Assembly: GCA_035551475.1 (NCBI GenBank)
Contig: DASZMX010000144.1
Location: 1 to 60,052 of the forward strand
Reading direction: 5' to 3'
DNA length: 60,052 nt
Source of the DNA: DASZMX01 sp035551475
GTDB lineage: Bacteria > Verrucomicrobiota > Verrucomicrobiia > Limisphaerales > Palsa-1400
The position numbers and the translations under genes were made by a program. Below, one piece after another: positions 16,691 to 24,873 of the stretch (positions are counted from its first letter, which is position 1; the number at the start of each line of letters is the position of its first letter). The notes under the pieces were generated by a model. That model saw only the letters and a list, made by a program, of their open reading frames with translations. It was not told the DNA's origin and made no database searches.

Positions 16691-17701
16691 TCAACCGCGC
16701 GGCTGAAACTTCGATTCGCGGGCGAGATCCTGCCACAATTTTTTCTCCGCGTCGGTCAATTCCTTGGGCATTTGCACGCGCACCACGACGAAGAGATCGC
16801 CGGGCTCGGCGCCGGGCAGGCCGCGCCCGCGCACCCGCAGACGCTGTCCGTTCTGGGCGCCGGAAGGTATCTTTATATTGACAGAGCCGGAGAGGGTCGG
16901 GACAGCGACGCTCGTTCCCAGCGCGGCTTCCCATGGGGCCAAGTCGAGGTCGTAATAAAGATCGCCGCCTTCCACGCGAAAATCGGGATGGCTTGCCAGG
17001 CGGACGCGCAAATATAAATCTCCCGCCGGTCCGCCGCCCGCGCCCGGTTCTCCGCGGCCCGCCAACCGCAAACGCTGGCCGTCACGCACGCCGGCGGGTA
17101 TGCGGACTTGATAGCTTTGGGTGGTGGAAACCTGACCTGTGCCGTGGCATGCGGCGCATTCGCGGCGATCTTTGACGCCCGTCCCCTGACAAGTCGGGCA
17201 TGGGATATTGCGGCGCACCGAGATCGGACGCACCGAGCCGGTGACGGCTTCCTCCAGGGTCACCATGATAACGCCCTCAACATCCTGGCCGCGCTCGCTC
17301 TGCGGCCCCGCCCCGCCGCCGAACCCGCCGCGGCGGCCGCCAAAAAATTGCTCAAAAAAATCGCTGAAGCCCGTGCCGCCAAATTCAAAGTCTTCCGCCC
17401 CACCCTGCCCTCGATGAAAATCATATGTGCGATGGCCGGGGCCGCCGCCAGGAGGCGGACGAAAGCCGCCATTTTTCCAATCCGCGCCCAGTTCGTCGTA
17501 CTTCTTGCGCTTATCGGCGTCGCCAAGGACTTCGTAGGCTTCGTTGATTTCCTTGAATTTTTCCTCGGAACGTTTTTTATCTTTGGCCACGTCAGGATGA
17601 TATTGACGGGCCAGTTTGCGGAAGGCTTTGCGGATGTCATCGCTGCTGGCGCTGCGCTCGACCCCGAGTGTTTTGTAATAGTCTTTAAACTCCAACGGCA
17701 T
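16691..17701 (-). CDS. dnaJ: DnaJ-family co-chaperone with a reduced zinc domain
   Basis: This 336-residue J-protein has a J domain at residues 6-72 with the HPD motif (Y-H-P-D-V-A), which stimulates DnaK ATPase. A Gly/Phe-rich linker (about 80-140) follows, then two C-terminal beta domains and a closing R-G-R-G-L-P-G. Canonical DnaJ has four C-x-x-C-x-G-x-G repeats; here only two are present (C-P-T-C-Q-G-T-G and C-A-A-C-H-G-T-G, ten residues apart), enough for a single zinc site. It is thus intermediate between DnaJ and zinc-free CbpA. The ATG at 17701 starts the J domain; the open frame upstream is unrelated. It diverges from the PfkB kinase gene with 14 bases between the starts. No dnaK or grpE is nearby. 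Confidence 0.9.
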   Translation of the reverse strand: MPLEFKDYYKTLGVERSASSDDIRKAFRKLARQYHPDVAKDKKRSEEKFKEINEAYEVLGDADKRKKYDELGADWKNGGFRPPPGGGPGHRTYDFHRGQGGAEDFEFGGTGFSDFFEQFFGGRRGGFGGGAGPQSERGQDVEGVIMVTLEEAVTGSVRPISVRRNIPCPTCQGTGVKDRRECAACHGTGQVSTTQSYQVRIPAGVRDGQRLRLAGRGEPGAGGGPAGDLYLRVRLASHPDFRVEGGDLYYDLDLAPWEAALGTSVAVPTLSGSVNIKIPSGAQNGQRLRVRGRGLPGAEPGDLFVVVRVQMPKELTDAEKKLWQDLARESKFQPRG

Positions 17702-17715
17702 ACTATTTGAAGAAT

Positions 17716-18801
17716 ATGGCGCTACCCCTGCGAGATACAACCAAATGTAAATTTGACCTGCTGGCGCTCGGCGAGTGCATGGTGCGCCTGGCGCCACCGG
17801 GGCACGGACGCCTGGAATTTGCCAAAACGCTGGAAGTGGATGTGGGCGGCGGCGAATTCAACGTGGCCTATGCGGGCGCCAGGTTGGGGCTGCGGACGGG
17901 ATTCATCAGCAAGCTGCCGGATAATCCGCTGGCGCACATCATCTTGAATCATGCGCGCGCCGTGGGCGTGGACGTCTCCCATGTCTTGCTGGAAAAATTC
18001 GACGGCGTCGGGCGCGCGGGGCGGGTCGGCTTGAATTTCACGGAGGTCGGCATGGGCGTGCGCGCCAGCGTGACGATGTACGACCGGGCGCATTCCTCCA
18101 TCAGCCAAATGAAGGCCGGCGAAATGGAATGGCGCCGGATATTTGAGCAAGAAGGCGCGGCCTGGCTGCATACGGGCGGAATCCTGGCGGCGTTGTCAAA
18201 TGAAAGCGCGGCCACCACCAAAGCGGCCTTGCAGGCGGCGCGAGCGGCGGGAACGGTGACGAGTTACGACCTGAATTTTCGCAGCAAATTGTGGAGCAGC
18301 GCACAGGCCATCGCGGTGACGAAAGAAATCCTGCCCTACGTGCAGGTGTTGATCGGCAACGAGGAGGATTTCCAAAAGGTCCTGGGCTTCGAGGTCGAAG
18401 GGGCGAAGGCGGACCTGCGCGAATTGCCCGTGGAAGGCTACAAGCGAATGGTGGAGCGCGTGGTGGCCGCGCATCCCCACATCCAGGCGGTCTGCACCAC
18501 CTTGCGCGAGGTGAAAAGCGGGCTCGTCAATCATTGGGGCGGAATCCTGTGGCACGACGGCAAATTTCACGAGGCGCGCCCCTTCCGGGATCTGGAAATC
18601 GAAGATCGCGTGGGCGGCGGAGACGGATTTTCCAGCGGGATCGCGTATGGATTCTTGCGCGGCCTGGCGGCGGGGGAGATTGTCAATTTTGGGGCGGCCC
18701 ACGGCGCCCTGCTGCAAACCACGCGCGGCGACACCTCGCAAGTGAGCCTGGAGGAAGTCATGCATGTGATGCGCGGCGGATCGGCGCGCATCCAGCGCTG
18801 A
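17716..18801 (+). CDS. PfkB-family carbohydrate kinase (2-keto-3-deoxygluconate kinase-like)
   Basis: This 361-residue ribokinase-fold sugar kinase opens with L-L-A-L-G-E-C-M-V-R-L and has the substrate-binding G-G-G-E-F-N-V-A-Y-A-G-A-R-L-G (about residues 45-59). Near the C-terminus the ATP/catalytic signature reads R-V-G-G-G-D-G-F-S-S-G, whose aspartate is the catalytic base. The N-terminal wording is closest to KDG kinases, which phosphorylate 2-keto-3-deoxygluconate; other keto-sugar substrates cannot be excluded. The ATG at 17716 is preferred to an in-frame TTG nine bases earlier. No KDPG aldolase gene is seen in the window. It is followed 40 bases later by lemA on the same strand. Confidence 0.85.
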   Translation: MALPLRDTTKCKFDLLALGECMVRLAPPGHGRLEFAKTLEVDVGGGEFNVAYAGARLGLRTGFISKLPDNPLAHIILNHARAVGVDVSHVLLEKFDGVGRAGRVGLNFTEVGMGVRASVTMYDRAHSSISQMKAGEMEWRRIFEQEGAAWLHTGGILAALSNESAATTKAALQAARAAGTVTSYDLNFRSKLWSSAQAIAVTKEILPYVQVLIGNEEDFQKVLGFEVEGAKADLRELPVEGYKRMVERVVAAHPHIQAVCTTLREVKSGLVNHWGGILWHDGKFHEARPFRDLEIEDRVGGGDGFSSGIAYGFLRGLAAGEIVNFGAAHGALLQTTRGDTSQVSLEEVMHVMRGGSARIQR

Positions 18802-18841
18802 GCCAGAGCGCGGAGAGAGTTAGCTAAAAGAAAGGCATCTT

Positions 18842-19441
18842 ATGTCAACAACAGTTGTAATTCTGCTGGCGGCGGCGTTGATCTTGTTCGCCGGAGTGAT
18901 GTGGATGGTGAACGATTACAATCGACTCGTCACCCTGCGCAATCGCTTCCGCAACGGTTTTGCGCAAATCGATGTGCAACTCAAGCGCCGTTATGACCTG
19001 ATTCCCAACCTCGTGGAAACCGCCCGCGGCTATTTGAATCATGAACGCGCCACGCTGGACGAAGTCATGGCGGCGCGCCAGGCGGCCAGCGCGGCCAACA
19101 CCCGCGCGGCAAGCAATCCGGGCGAAGCGGCCGCCATGAAAGAACTTTCCGGCGCGGAAACCACGCTCATGGGCACGCTGGGGCGGCTGCTGGCGGTCAC
19201 GGAAGCTTACCCGGATTTGAAGGCGAATACGGTCATGCGCACGCTCCAGGAGGAGTTGACGTCCACGGAAAACAAGGTGGCGTATGCGCGTCAAGCATAC
19301 AATGACGCCGTCATGGAATACAACACGCAACGGCAGATCTTCCCCTCCAGCCTGGTGGCCGACGCGTTTCACTTTGAAAGCGCGGAATTTTTTGTGATCA
19401 CCACGGAGGCCGAGAAGCTGGCGCCGACAGTGGCGCTGTGA
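18842..19441 (+). CDS. lemA: LemA family protein
   Basis: This 199-residue protein has one N-terminal transmembrane helix (about 4-24), then the LemA helical-bundle domain with the signature Y-N-R-L-V-T-L-R-N-R-F, Q-I-D-V-Q-L-K-R-R-Y-D-L-I-P-N-L-V-E-T and the late V-A-Y-A-R-Q-A-Y-N-D-A-V. A ribosome-binding-like AAAGG sits upstream of the ATG. LemA proteins are inner-membrane proteins of poorly defined function, often paired with TPM-domain or M48 peptidase genes; no such partner is present here. The C-terminal tail (F-V-I-T-T-E-A-E-K-L-A-P) is slightly longer than the common core. Confidence 0.93.
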   Translation: MSTTVVILLAAALILFAGVMWMVNDYNRLVTLRNRFRNGFAQIDVQLKRRYDLIPNLVETARGYLNHERATLDEVMAARQAASAANTRAASNPGEAAAMKELSGAETTLMGTLGRLLAVTEAYPDLKANTVMRTLQEELTSTENKVAYARQAYNDAVMEYNTQRQIFPSSLVADAFHFESAEFFVITTEAEKLAPTVAL

Positions 19442-19502
19442 CCGCGATTCAAACTCCGGGATTGAGTTTTGCCGGTGAAGTTGAAACTCTGGTTGCAGCG
19501 TC

Positions 19503-20561
19503 ATGAGATTTATCACGCAGATCATCGAGAAGCTGCAGCGGCATCCCAAAAGGGTGGTGTTCCCCGAGGGCACGGAGCCGCGCGTCTTGCAGGCGGCGCG
19601 GCAGTTTTATTCGCTGCGGCTGGGCGCGCCGATTTTATTGGGCGACCGCACGAAGGTGAAGCAGGCCGCGGCAGAGCTGAACGTCTCGCTGCAAGGGGTG
19701 CGCATCATCAACCCGGCGGAGAGCGAAGATTTGCCCGCCTTTGTCAAGCGCTACGAATTCTTGCGCCGCGTCAAGGGGATCGAGGAAAAAGAGGCCTCCG
19801 AAACGATGCTGCAGCCGAATTATTACGCGGCCATGATGGTCGCGATGCGGCAGGCCGACGGCTTTATTTCCGGCGTGAGCCAAAGCTCCGGCAGCGTCCT
19901 GCGCCCGCTGTTTCAAATTGTGAAAGTGGCGCCGCAAAGCGCCACGGCCTCCAGTTGCATGGTGATGGAAGTGGAGGACACGCGGTTTGGCCACGAAGGC
20001 ACGGTGTTCATGGCGGATTGCGGCGTGATTCCAGAGCCGACGGTGGAGCAATTGTCGGACATTGCCGTTTCCACCGCGGAATTGGCGCATCAGTTATTGA
20101 ACATTCGCCCGCGCGTCGCCCTGCTCTCTTATTCCACCAAGGGCAGCGCCACGCACCCGTCGATCGGCAAGGTGCAGGCCGCCACGGGCCTCGCAAAAAA
20201 AGTGGCGCACGACAAGGGATTGGAAGCGGATTTTGATGGCGAATTGCAGGTGGACGCGGCGCTGGTGCCGGAAATTGCCGCGCGCAAACTGCCGGACAGC
20301 CAGGTGGGCGGGCGCGCGAATGTGTTGATTTTTCCGGACCTGAATTCCGGCAATATCGCGAGCAAATTAATCCAGCATGTGGCGCGGGCGCACGCCTACG
20401 GCCAGATTCTCCTGGGGCTCGACCGCCCCGCCGCCGAGGTCTCGCGCGGCGCCAATGCGCATGACGTGCTCGGCGTGGCGGCGATTGTCGGCTTGCAGTC
20501 CATCGCGCACAAAGAGCTTTATCCGCCGGAAGAATCCAAGCCGGACAGCGGACGGGCTTAG
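19503..20561 (+). CDS. pta: Phosphate acetyltransferase (catalytic domain only, short form)
   Basis: This 352-residue protein corresponds to the PTA/PTB catalytic domain, interconverting acetyl-CoA plus phosphate with acetyl phosphate plus CoA. It begins F-I-T-Q-I-I-E-K-L-Q and continues R-V-V-F-P-E-G-T-E-P-R-V-L-Q-A-A; later S-Y-S-T-K-G-S-A and V-L-I-F-P-D-L-N-S-G-N-I are characteristic. The usual butyryl alternative (Ptb) is less likely because of the P-E-G-x-E-P-R start. No acetate kinase gene is adjacent. The regulatory N-terminal half found in long Pta enzymes is absent but occurs as a separate gene 24 bases downstream. Confidence 0.93.
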   Translation: MRFITQIIEKLQRHPKRVVFPEGTEPRVLQAARQFYSLRLGAPILLGDRTKVKQAAAELNVSLQGVRIINPAESEDLPAFVKRYEFLRRVKGIEEKEASETMLQPNYYAAMMVAMRQADGFISGVSQSSGSVLRPLFQIVKVAPQSATASSCMVMEVEDTRFGHEGTVFMADCGVIPEPTVEQLSDIAVSTAELAHQLLNIRPRVALLSYSTKGSATHPSIGKVQAATGLAKKVAHDKGLEADFDGELQVDAALVPEIAARKLPDSQVGGRANVLIFPDLNSGNIASKLIQHVARAHAYGQILLGLDRPAAEVSRGANAHDVLGVAAIVGLQSIAHKELYPPEESKPDSGRA

Positions 20562-20585
20562 ACGTTCGGTTGACAGCGTTGACTT

Positions 20586-21677
20586 ATGAATAACGTTACC
20601 CCCCGCGTGTTCATCGCCGCCACGCGGCAAAATGACGGGAAAACCACGACTTCGCTGGGCCTTCTGGCGGCGCTGCAAAAGATTTACCCGCGCATCGGCT
20701 ACATCAAACCGGTCGGGCAGCGATTCGTCGAGATCGAGGAGCAGAAGATTGACGAGGACACGGTGCTGATGGACCAGGTGTACCGGCTGAATTGCCCGCT
20801 GGTGGACATGAGCCCGATCGCCGTGGAGCCGGATTTCACCCGCAAATATTTGCAGGGCTCGAACAACGACGCGCTGGTCAAACGCATCGTGAAAGCCTTT
20901 GACCGCGTGGCGTGGGAAAAGGATTTTGTGCTGTGCGAGGGCTCCGGGCACGCGGGCGTCGGCTCGGTGTTCGACCTCTCCAATGCGACCGTCGCCAAAA
21001 TCCTCGGGGCGAAAGTTATTATTGTCAGCCAGGGCGGCATCGGCAAGCCGATTGATGAAGTGTATTTGAACCAAGCCGTGCTGGAGCGCGAAGGGGTGGA
21101 AATCATCGGCGTGATCTTGAACAAGGTGCTGCCGGACAAGGTGGAGTTTATCACCGAATTTGCGCGGCGCGGCTTCAAGCGCAAGGGACTGGAGCTGCTG
21201 GGGGTCATTCCCCACAGCCGCCTCCTGACCTATCCCTCCATGCAGTTGATTCAGGAGGAATTGCAGGCGGAAGCGCTCAATGGCGCCTCGCGCATCATGA
21301 ACCATGTCGAGAACGTGTTCGTCGGGGCCGTCGGCGCGCCCAATGCCATCTCCCATTTCAAAAGCGGCACGCTCGTCATCACCCCGGGCGACCGCGAGGA
21401 CATTGTCATGGCGGCGGCGACGATGCCAGCCGACCCGGAGAACCAGCTGGCGGGCTTCGTCTTGACAGGCAATTTGAAGCCGGGCCCGGCCACGATGCGC
21501 GTCATCCAGCAGCTGTCCTATCCGGTGCTGCTCTCGCGGGACGACATTTATGAGGTGGCTTCAGTCGTGCATAATTTGAGCGTCAAGACACGCGCGGCGG
21601 ACACGCAAAAGATCTCGGTCATCCGCGATTTGATCGCTTCCAATGTCGATGTTGAGCAGATTCTCAAGGCGCTATGA
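20586..21677 (+). CDS. BioD-like P-loop ATPase with DRTGG domain (Pta N-terminal-half homologue)
   Basis: This 363-residue protein has a dethiobiotin-synthetase-like P-loop domain (about 5-215) with A-A-T-R-Q-N-D-G-K-T-T-T-S-L-G, K-P-V-G-Q and the segment F-V-L-C-E-G-S-G-H-A-G-V-G-S-V. A DRTGG domain follows (about 220-330; I-T-P-G-D-R-E-D-I). The same two domains form the N-terminal regulatory half of long phosphate acetyltransferases. Here they are encoded separately, directly after the short pta, so a regulatory complex with Pta is likely (inference). True biotin synthesis is unlikely, since the DRTGG tail is foreign to BioD and no bio genes are near. Its stop overlaps the hisC start by four bases. 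Confidence 0.85.
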   Translation: MNNVTPRVFIAATRQNDGKTTTSLGLLAALQKIYPRIGYIKPVGQRFVEIEEQKIDEDTVLMDQVYRLNCPLVDMSPIAVEPDFTRKYLQGSNNDALVKRIVKAFDRVAWEKDFVLCEGSGHAGVGSVFDLSNATVAKILGAKVIIVSQGGIGKPIDEVYLNQAVLEREGVEIIGVILNKVLPDKVEFITEFARRGFKRKGLELLGVIPHSRLLTYPSMQLIQEELQAEALNGASRIMNHVENVFVGAVGAPNAISHFKSGTLVITPGDREDIVMAAATMPADPENQLAGFVLTGNLKPGPATMRVIQQLSYPVLLSRDDIYEVASVVHNLSVKTRAADTQKISVIRDLIASNVDVEQILKAL

Positions 21678-22807
21678 ACACGGAGTTGCCCTTCAAGCTG
21701 AATCCCAACCTGGCCACGCTGCCGGTGTATCAACCGGGCCGTCCGATTGAGGAAGTGGCGCGCGAATTGGGCCTGCCTGCCAAGCAAGTCATCAAACTGG
21801 CGTCCAACGAAAATCCGCTTGGCCCCTCCCCGCTGGCCCTCGCGGCGATGCGGAAAGCCGCGCGCCAGGTCAATCTTTATCCCGACGGCAACGCCTATTA
21901 CTTCAAGCGCAAACTGGCGGAGCATCTCAAAGTCGAGCCCGCGAACCTGATTCTCGGCAACGGCTCCAACGACATCATTGAGTTTCTCGGCCACGCCCTC
22001 ATGGGGCCGGGCGACGACGTTATCGTGTCCGAATATTGTTTCGCCATTTATCCGATTGTGGCGCGTTTGCTCGGCGCCAACGTCATCACCGTCCCGGCGA
22101 AGGATTACGGCCACGACCTGCCCGCCATGCAGCGCGCCATCACGCCGCGCACCAAGGCGATTTTCGTGGCCAATCCGAACAACCCCACCGGGACGCTCGC
22201 CTCCGCCGCGGATGTCAATCATTTGATCGAGGCCGCGCCGTCCAGCGCGGTGATCGTGATGGACGAAGCGTATGTCGAATTCCTGGAAGAGCCGCTCGAT
22301 CTGTTGCCGCTCATCCGCTCCGGACAACGCTCCAATCTAATTCTGATGCGGACGTTTTCAAAAATTTACGGCCTGGCGGGATTACGCCTGGGCTACGGCA
22401 TTGCCACGCCGCCCTTTATCAGCGCCCTGGAAAAAATCCGCCAGCCGTTCAATGTGAATCTCGTTGCGCAAGCCGCCGGCCTGGCCGCCTTGGACGACAC
22501 CGCCCACGTCCAGAAAACCCGCGCCAACAACGTGACAGGCCGGAAATTCATCGAGGAATCCCTTGTCAAGCTGGGCCTCGCCTATGTTCCCTCCTACGCG
22601 AATTTCGTCCTCGCGCGCGTGGGCGACGGCCAAGCCGTCTTCGACGCGCTGCAAAAACAAGGCGTCATCACCCGTCCCATGGGCGGCTATCGCCTGCCCG
22701 AATGGATTCGCATCTCCATCGGCTCCATGTCCGAAAACCGCCGCTGCATCAAGTCCCTGAAAAAAGCCCTCGCCCCTCCGGCATCGCCGAAAACCACCGT
22801 GCTCTAA
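21674..22807 (+). CDS. hisC: Histidinol-phosphate aminotransferase
   Basis: This 377-residue fold-type I PLP aminotransferase catalyses the glutamate-dependent transamination of imidazole-acetol phosphate in histidine synthesis. Family features are Y-Q-P-G-R-P-I-E-E-V-A near the start, K-L-A-S-N-E-N-P-L-G-P-S, N-P-N-N-P-T-G-T, D-E-A-Y-V-E-F and the PLP-lysine context R-T-F-S-K-I-Y-G-L-A-G-L-R-L-G-Y. Some members prefer phenylalanine or tyrosine precursors. It is translationally coupled to the BioD/DRTGG gene, an unusual neighbour, and no other his genes are in the window. It converges on yebC. Confidence 0.94.
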   Translation: MNTELPFKLNPNLATLPVYQPGRPIEEVARELGLPAKQVIKLASNENPLGPSPLALAAMRKAARQVNLYPDGNAYYFKRKLAEHLKVEPANLILGNGSNDIIEFLGHALMGPGDDVIVSEYCFAIYPIVARLLGANVITVPAKDYGHDLPAMQRAITPRTKAIFVANPNNPTGTLASAADVNHLIEAAPSSAVIVMDEAYVEFLEEPLDLLPLIRSGQRSNLILMRTFSKIYGLAGLRLGYGIATPPFISALEKIRQPFNVNLVAQAAGLAALDDTAHVQKTRANNVTGRKFIEESLVKLGLAYVPSYANFVLARVGDGQAVFDALQKQGVITRPMGGYRLPEWIRISIGSMSENRRCIKSLKKALAPPASPKTTVL

Positions 22808-22816
22808 TTGACTGTG

Positions 22817-22849
22817 CCGCGTCATGGGTAAACCGAAAGGACGACGCGG
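22817..22849. terminator. Weak inverted repeat between convergent hisC and yebC
   Basis: CCGCGTC (22817-22823) pairs with GACGCGG (22843-22849) across a 19-base loop in the 59-base gap between two convergent genes. It has no U-run and a large loop, so it is at best a weak bidirectional terminator. Confidence 0.22.
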
Positions 22850-22866
22850 GGCGGCTGCACCACCAC

Positions 22867-23589
22867 TCATTTCATCGCGGCGTAAACGCGGTGGACGTCT
22901 TCGTGGTCGTCGAGGGCGTTGAGGAAATCGGTGACTTCCTTGCGGGAGGACTCGTTGAGATCGACAAAGTTTTTGGCGATGTAACGGATTTCGGAGGCGA
23001 TGACTTGCCAGCCGCGGCTTTTGAGGGCTTTGCCGACGGGATCAAGGCTCTTGCTTTCGGTGAGAAATCGGGCGCCGACGTGGCCGGCGGGGATTTCCTC
23101 GGCTTCGAGGGGCTCGACTTCCTGGGCCCCCGCTTCAATGGCGTCATCTTCCGCGCTGCGGCCGGCCTCGGGATGGCTGGCTTCCACCACGCCGAGGTGG
23201 TTGAAGAAAAAATTGACGCTGCCCGGCGCGCCGAGCGAGCCGGCTTTGAAAATGTTGCGGATTTCGGGGGCGGTGCGGTTGCGATTGTCTGTCAAACATT
23301 CGACGACGACGGGGACCTTGTGCGGGGCGAAGCCTTCATAGGTCACCAGCTCGAAGGTGATTTTTTCATCGGTGAGGCCGGCGCCTTTTTTGATGGCGCG
23401 CTCAATGGTGTCGCGGGTGACGGAGCTTTTGCGGGCTTTCTCGACGGCGGCGGCGAGACGGGCATTAAGGTCGGGATCGGCGCCGCCCATTTTGGCGGCG
23501 ACCATGATTTCGCGGACGAGTTTGATGACCATCTGCCCACGCTTCTGCGCGTTGGCTTCACGTCCGGCTTGTTTCCATTGTGCTCCCAC
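22867..23589 (-). CDS. yebC: YebC/PmpR (TACO1) family protein
   Basis: This 240-residue protein covers the whole YebC fold. The start M-G-A-Q-W-K-Q is the conserved family beginning (usually M-(A/G)-G-H-S-K-W or M-G-A-Q-W-K), which supports a GTG start at 23589. Further signatures are A-R-K-S-S-V-T-R-D-T-I-E-R-A-I-K-K-G, T-Y-E-G-F-A-P-H-K-V-P-V-V-V-E and L-T-D-N-R-N-R-T. The family was long annotated as DNA-binding regulators; mitochondrial TACO1 and more recent bacterial work point to ribosome-associated help at proline-rich stretches. It lies 81 bases downstream of the sensor kinase gene on the same strand and may share its transcript. Confidence 0.94.
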   Translation of the reverse strand: MGAQWKQAGREANAQKRGQMVIKLVREIMVAAKMGGADPDLNARLAAAVEKARKSSVTRDTIERAIKKGAGLTDEKITFELVTYEGFAPHKVPVVVECLTDNRNRTAPEIRNIFKAGSLGAPGSVNFFFNHLGVVEASHPEAGRSAEDDAIEAGAQEVEPLEAEEIPAGHVGARFLTESKSLDPVGKALKSRGWQVIASEIRYIAKNFVDLNESSRKEVTDFLNALDDHEDVHRVYAAMK

Positions 23590-23670
23590 GTTTTTAAATC
23601 TTCGTAGCGATGTTAAGTGACAGGGTCATGGTGCAAGTTCGGGCGAAAGGCGTCAACCGCATTTGCGCGT

Positions 23671-24870
23671 TCAAGGGCTGGGCGGACGGCGGGTGGGCAG
23701 CGTGAAAGAAAACGTGGCGCCTTTTTGCAATTCGCTTTTTACCGACGCCTCGCCGCCGTGGGCCTGGACGATGTGTTTGACAATGGCCAGCCCAAGCCCG
23801 GTGCCGCCGCTCTCGCGGGTGCGGGCGCGATCGACGCGGTAAAAACGCTCGAAAACGCGCCCGAGGGCCTCGGGCGGAATGCCGGGGCCGTCGTCGGTGA
23901 CGAAAACTTCGACTTTGTCGGGGCTCGGGTGGCGCAAACCCACGCCGACCCAGCCGGAGGCCTTGCCATATTTGATGGCGTTCTCGGTCAGGTTGAAGAG
24001 TACCTGTTGCAGGCGATCAGCGTCGGCGGGAGCCAGGCTGCCGGGCGGGATCTGGTTTTCGAGGACGACCTGCCGGGCGGCGGCGGGAGCGGCGAGATCT
24101 TCGATGACGCGTTGCGCGACTTCCTGAAGGTCGATGCTTTGGATATTCAGCGCCACCTGCCCCGATTCAAGGCGCGAAATGGCGAGCAAATCCTCAATTA
24201 AAAAGAGCAGACGATCGGCGTGCTTGTCGATTTTTTGCAGAAAACGCTCCGCCTGCTCGGGGTTGTCCCGGGCGCCATCAAGAAGCGTCTGGGCGAATCC
24301 CTTGATCAGGGAAAGCGGCGTGCGCAATTCATGGCTGACATTGCCGACGAATTCTTTGCGAATATTTTCCAGTTCATTCAGGCGCGTGACGTCGTGAAAA
24401 ATAAAAAGCTGCCCCTGCCCTCCGGCGGCGCCATCAGAGACCACGACGGCATTGACGAGGAGACAGCGGCGGGCGACGCGATGAATCTCCAACTCCTCCG
24501 AGACGTTCTTTTCCTGCTTGAGGCGGGCGGACAAGGCGGCCAGCTCGTGCCAGCGGAAGGCTTCCATGATGGTTTGGCCGCGCAGATCGGAGGCGGTTTC
24601 TAGAAGTTTGCGCAAGGATTCGTTGACCAGTTGCACGCGGCCATGATCATCCAGCAGGAGCATGCCTTCGATCATGCTGTTGAAAAGGGCTTGCTGCTGG
24701 GATTGAAATTGCCGGTGCAATTCGCGCTGCTTTTCAGCCACCTCGGCAAAAGCGCGATCAACCTGGCCGCGCATTTCGGCGAGGCGCCGTTCGTAACGGC
24801 GAAACAGCAGGATGATCAATCCGACGCAGCCTGCGGCAAAAAGGACGGGCCACATTTCCCGCAAACTCAC
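23671..24870 (-). CDS. PAS-domain sensor histidine kinase (PhoR-like)
   Basis: This 399-residue membrane kinase has a single N-terminal transmembrane helix (8-24), a coiled-coil linker (25-60), a PAS domain (about 61-165; S-M-I-E-G-M-L-L-L-D-D), a HisKA dimerisation domain with phospho-acceptor H180 in V-S-H-E-L-R-T-P-L, and an HATPase domain with N-E-N/D-G-P-G-I/G-T-G-L-G-L boxes. The architecture resembles PhoR without a long periplasmic sensor. The start is a GTG at 24870; an ATG five codons later is possible. No response regulator gene is adjacent, so the partner is unknown. The stop of the GT87-like gene is three bases upstream, suggesting one transcript. Confidence 0.92.
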   Translation of the reverse strand: MSLREMWPVLFAAGCVGLIILLFRRYERRLAEMRGQVDRAFAEVAEKQRELHRQFQSQQQALFNSMIEGMLLLDDHGRVQLVNESLRKLLETASDLRGQTIMEAFRWHELAALSARLKQEKNVSEELEIHRVARRCLLVNAVVVSDGAAGGQGQLFIFHDVTRLNELENIRKEFVGNVSHELRTPLSLIKGFAQTLLDGARDNPEQAERFLQKIDKHADRLLFLIEDLLAISRLESGQVALNIQSIDLQEVAQRVIEDLAAPAAARQVVLENQIPPGSLAPADADRLQQVLFNLTENAIKYGKASGWVGVGLRHPSPDKVEVFVTDDGPGIPPEALGRVFERFYRVDRARTRESGGTGLGLAIVKHIVQAHGGEASVKSELQKGATFSFTLPTRRPPSP

Positions 24871-24873
24871 GGG

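Noticed and set aside
20586..21677. Biotin synthesis gene bioD
   Set aside because: The P-loop domain resembles BioD but is followed by a DRTGG domain, and no biotin genes are near; it fits the regulatory half of long Pta better.
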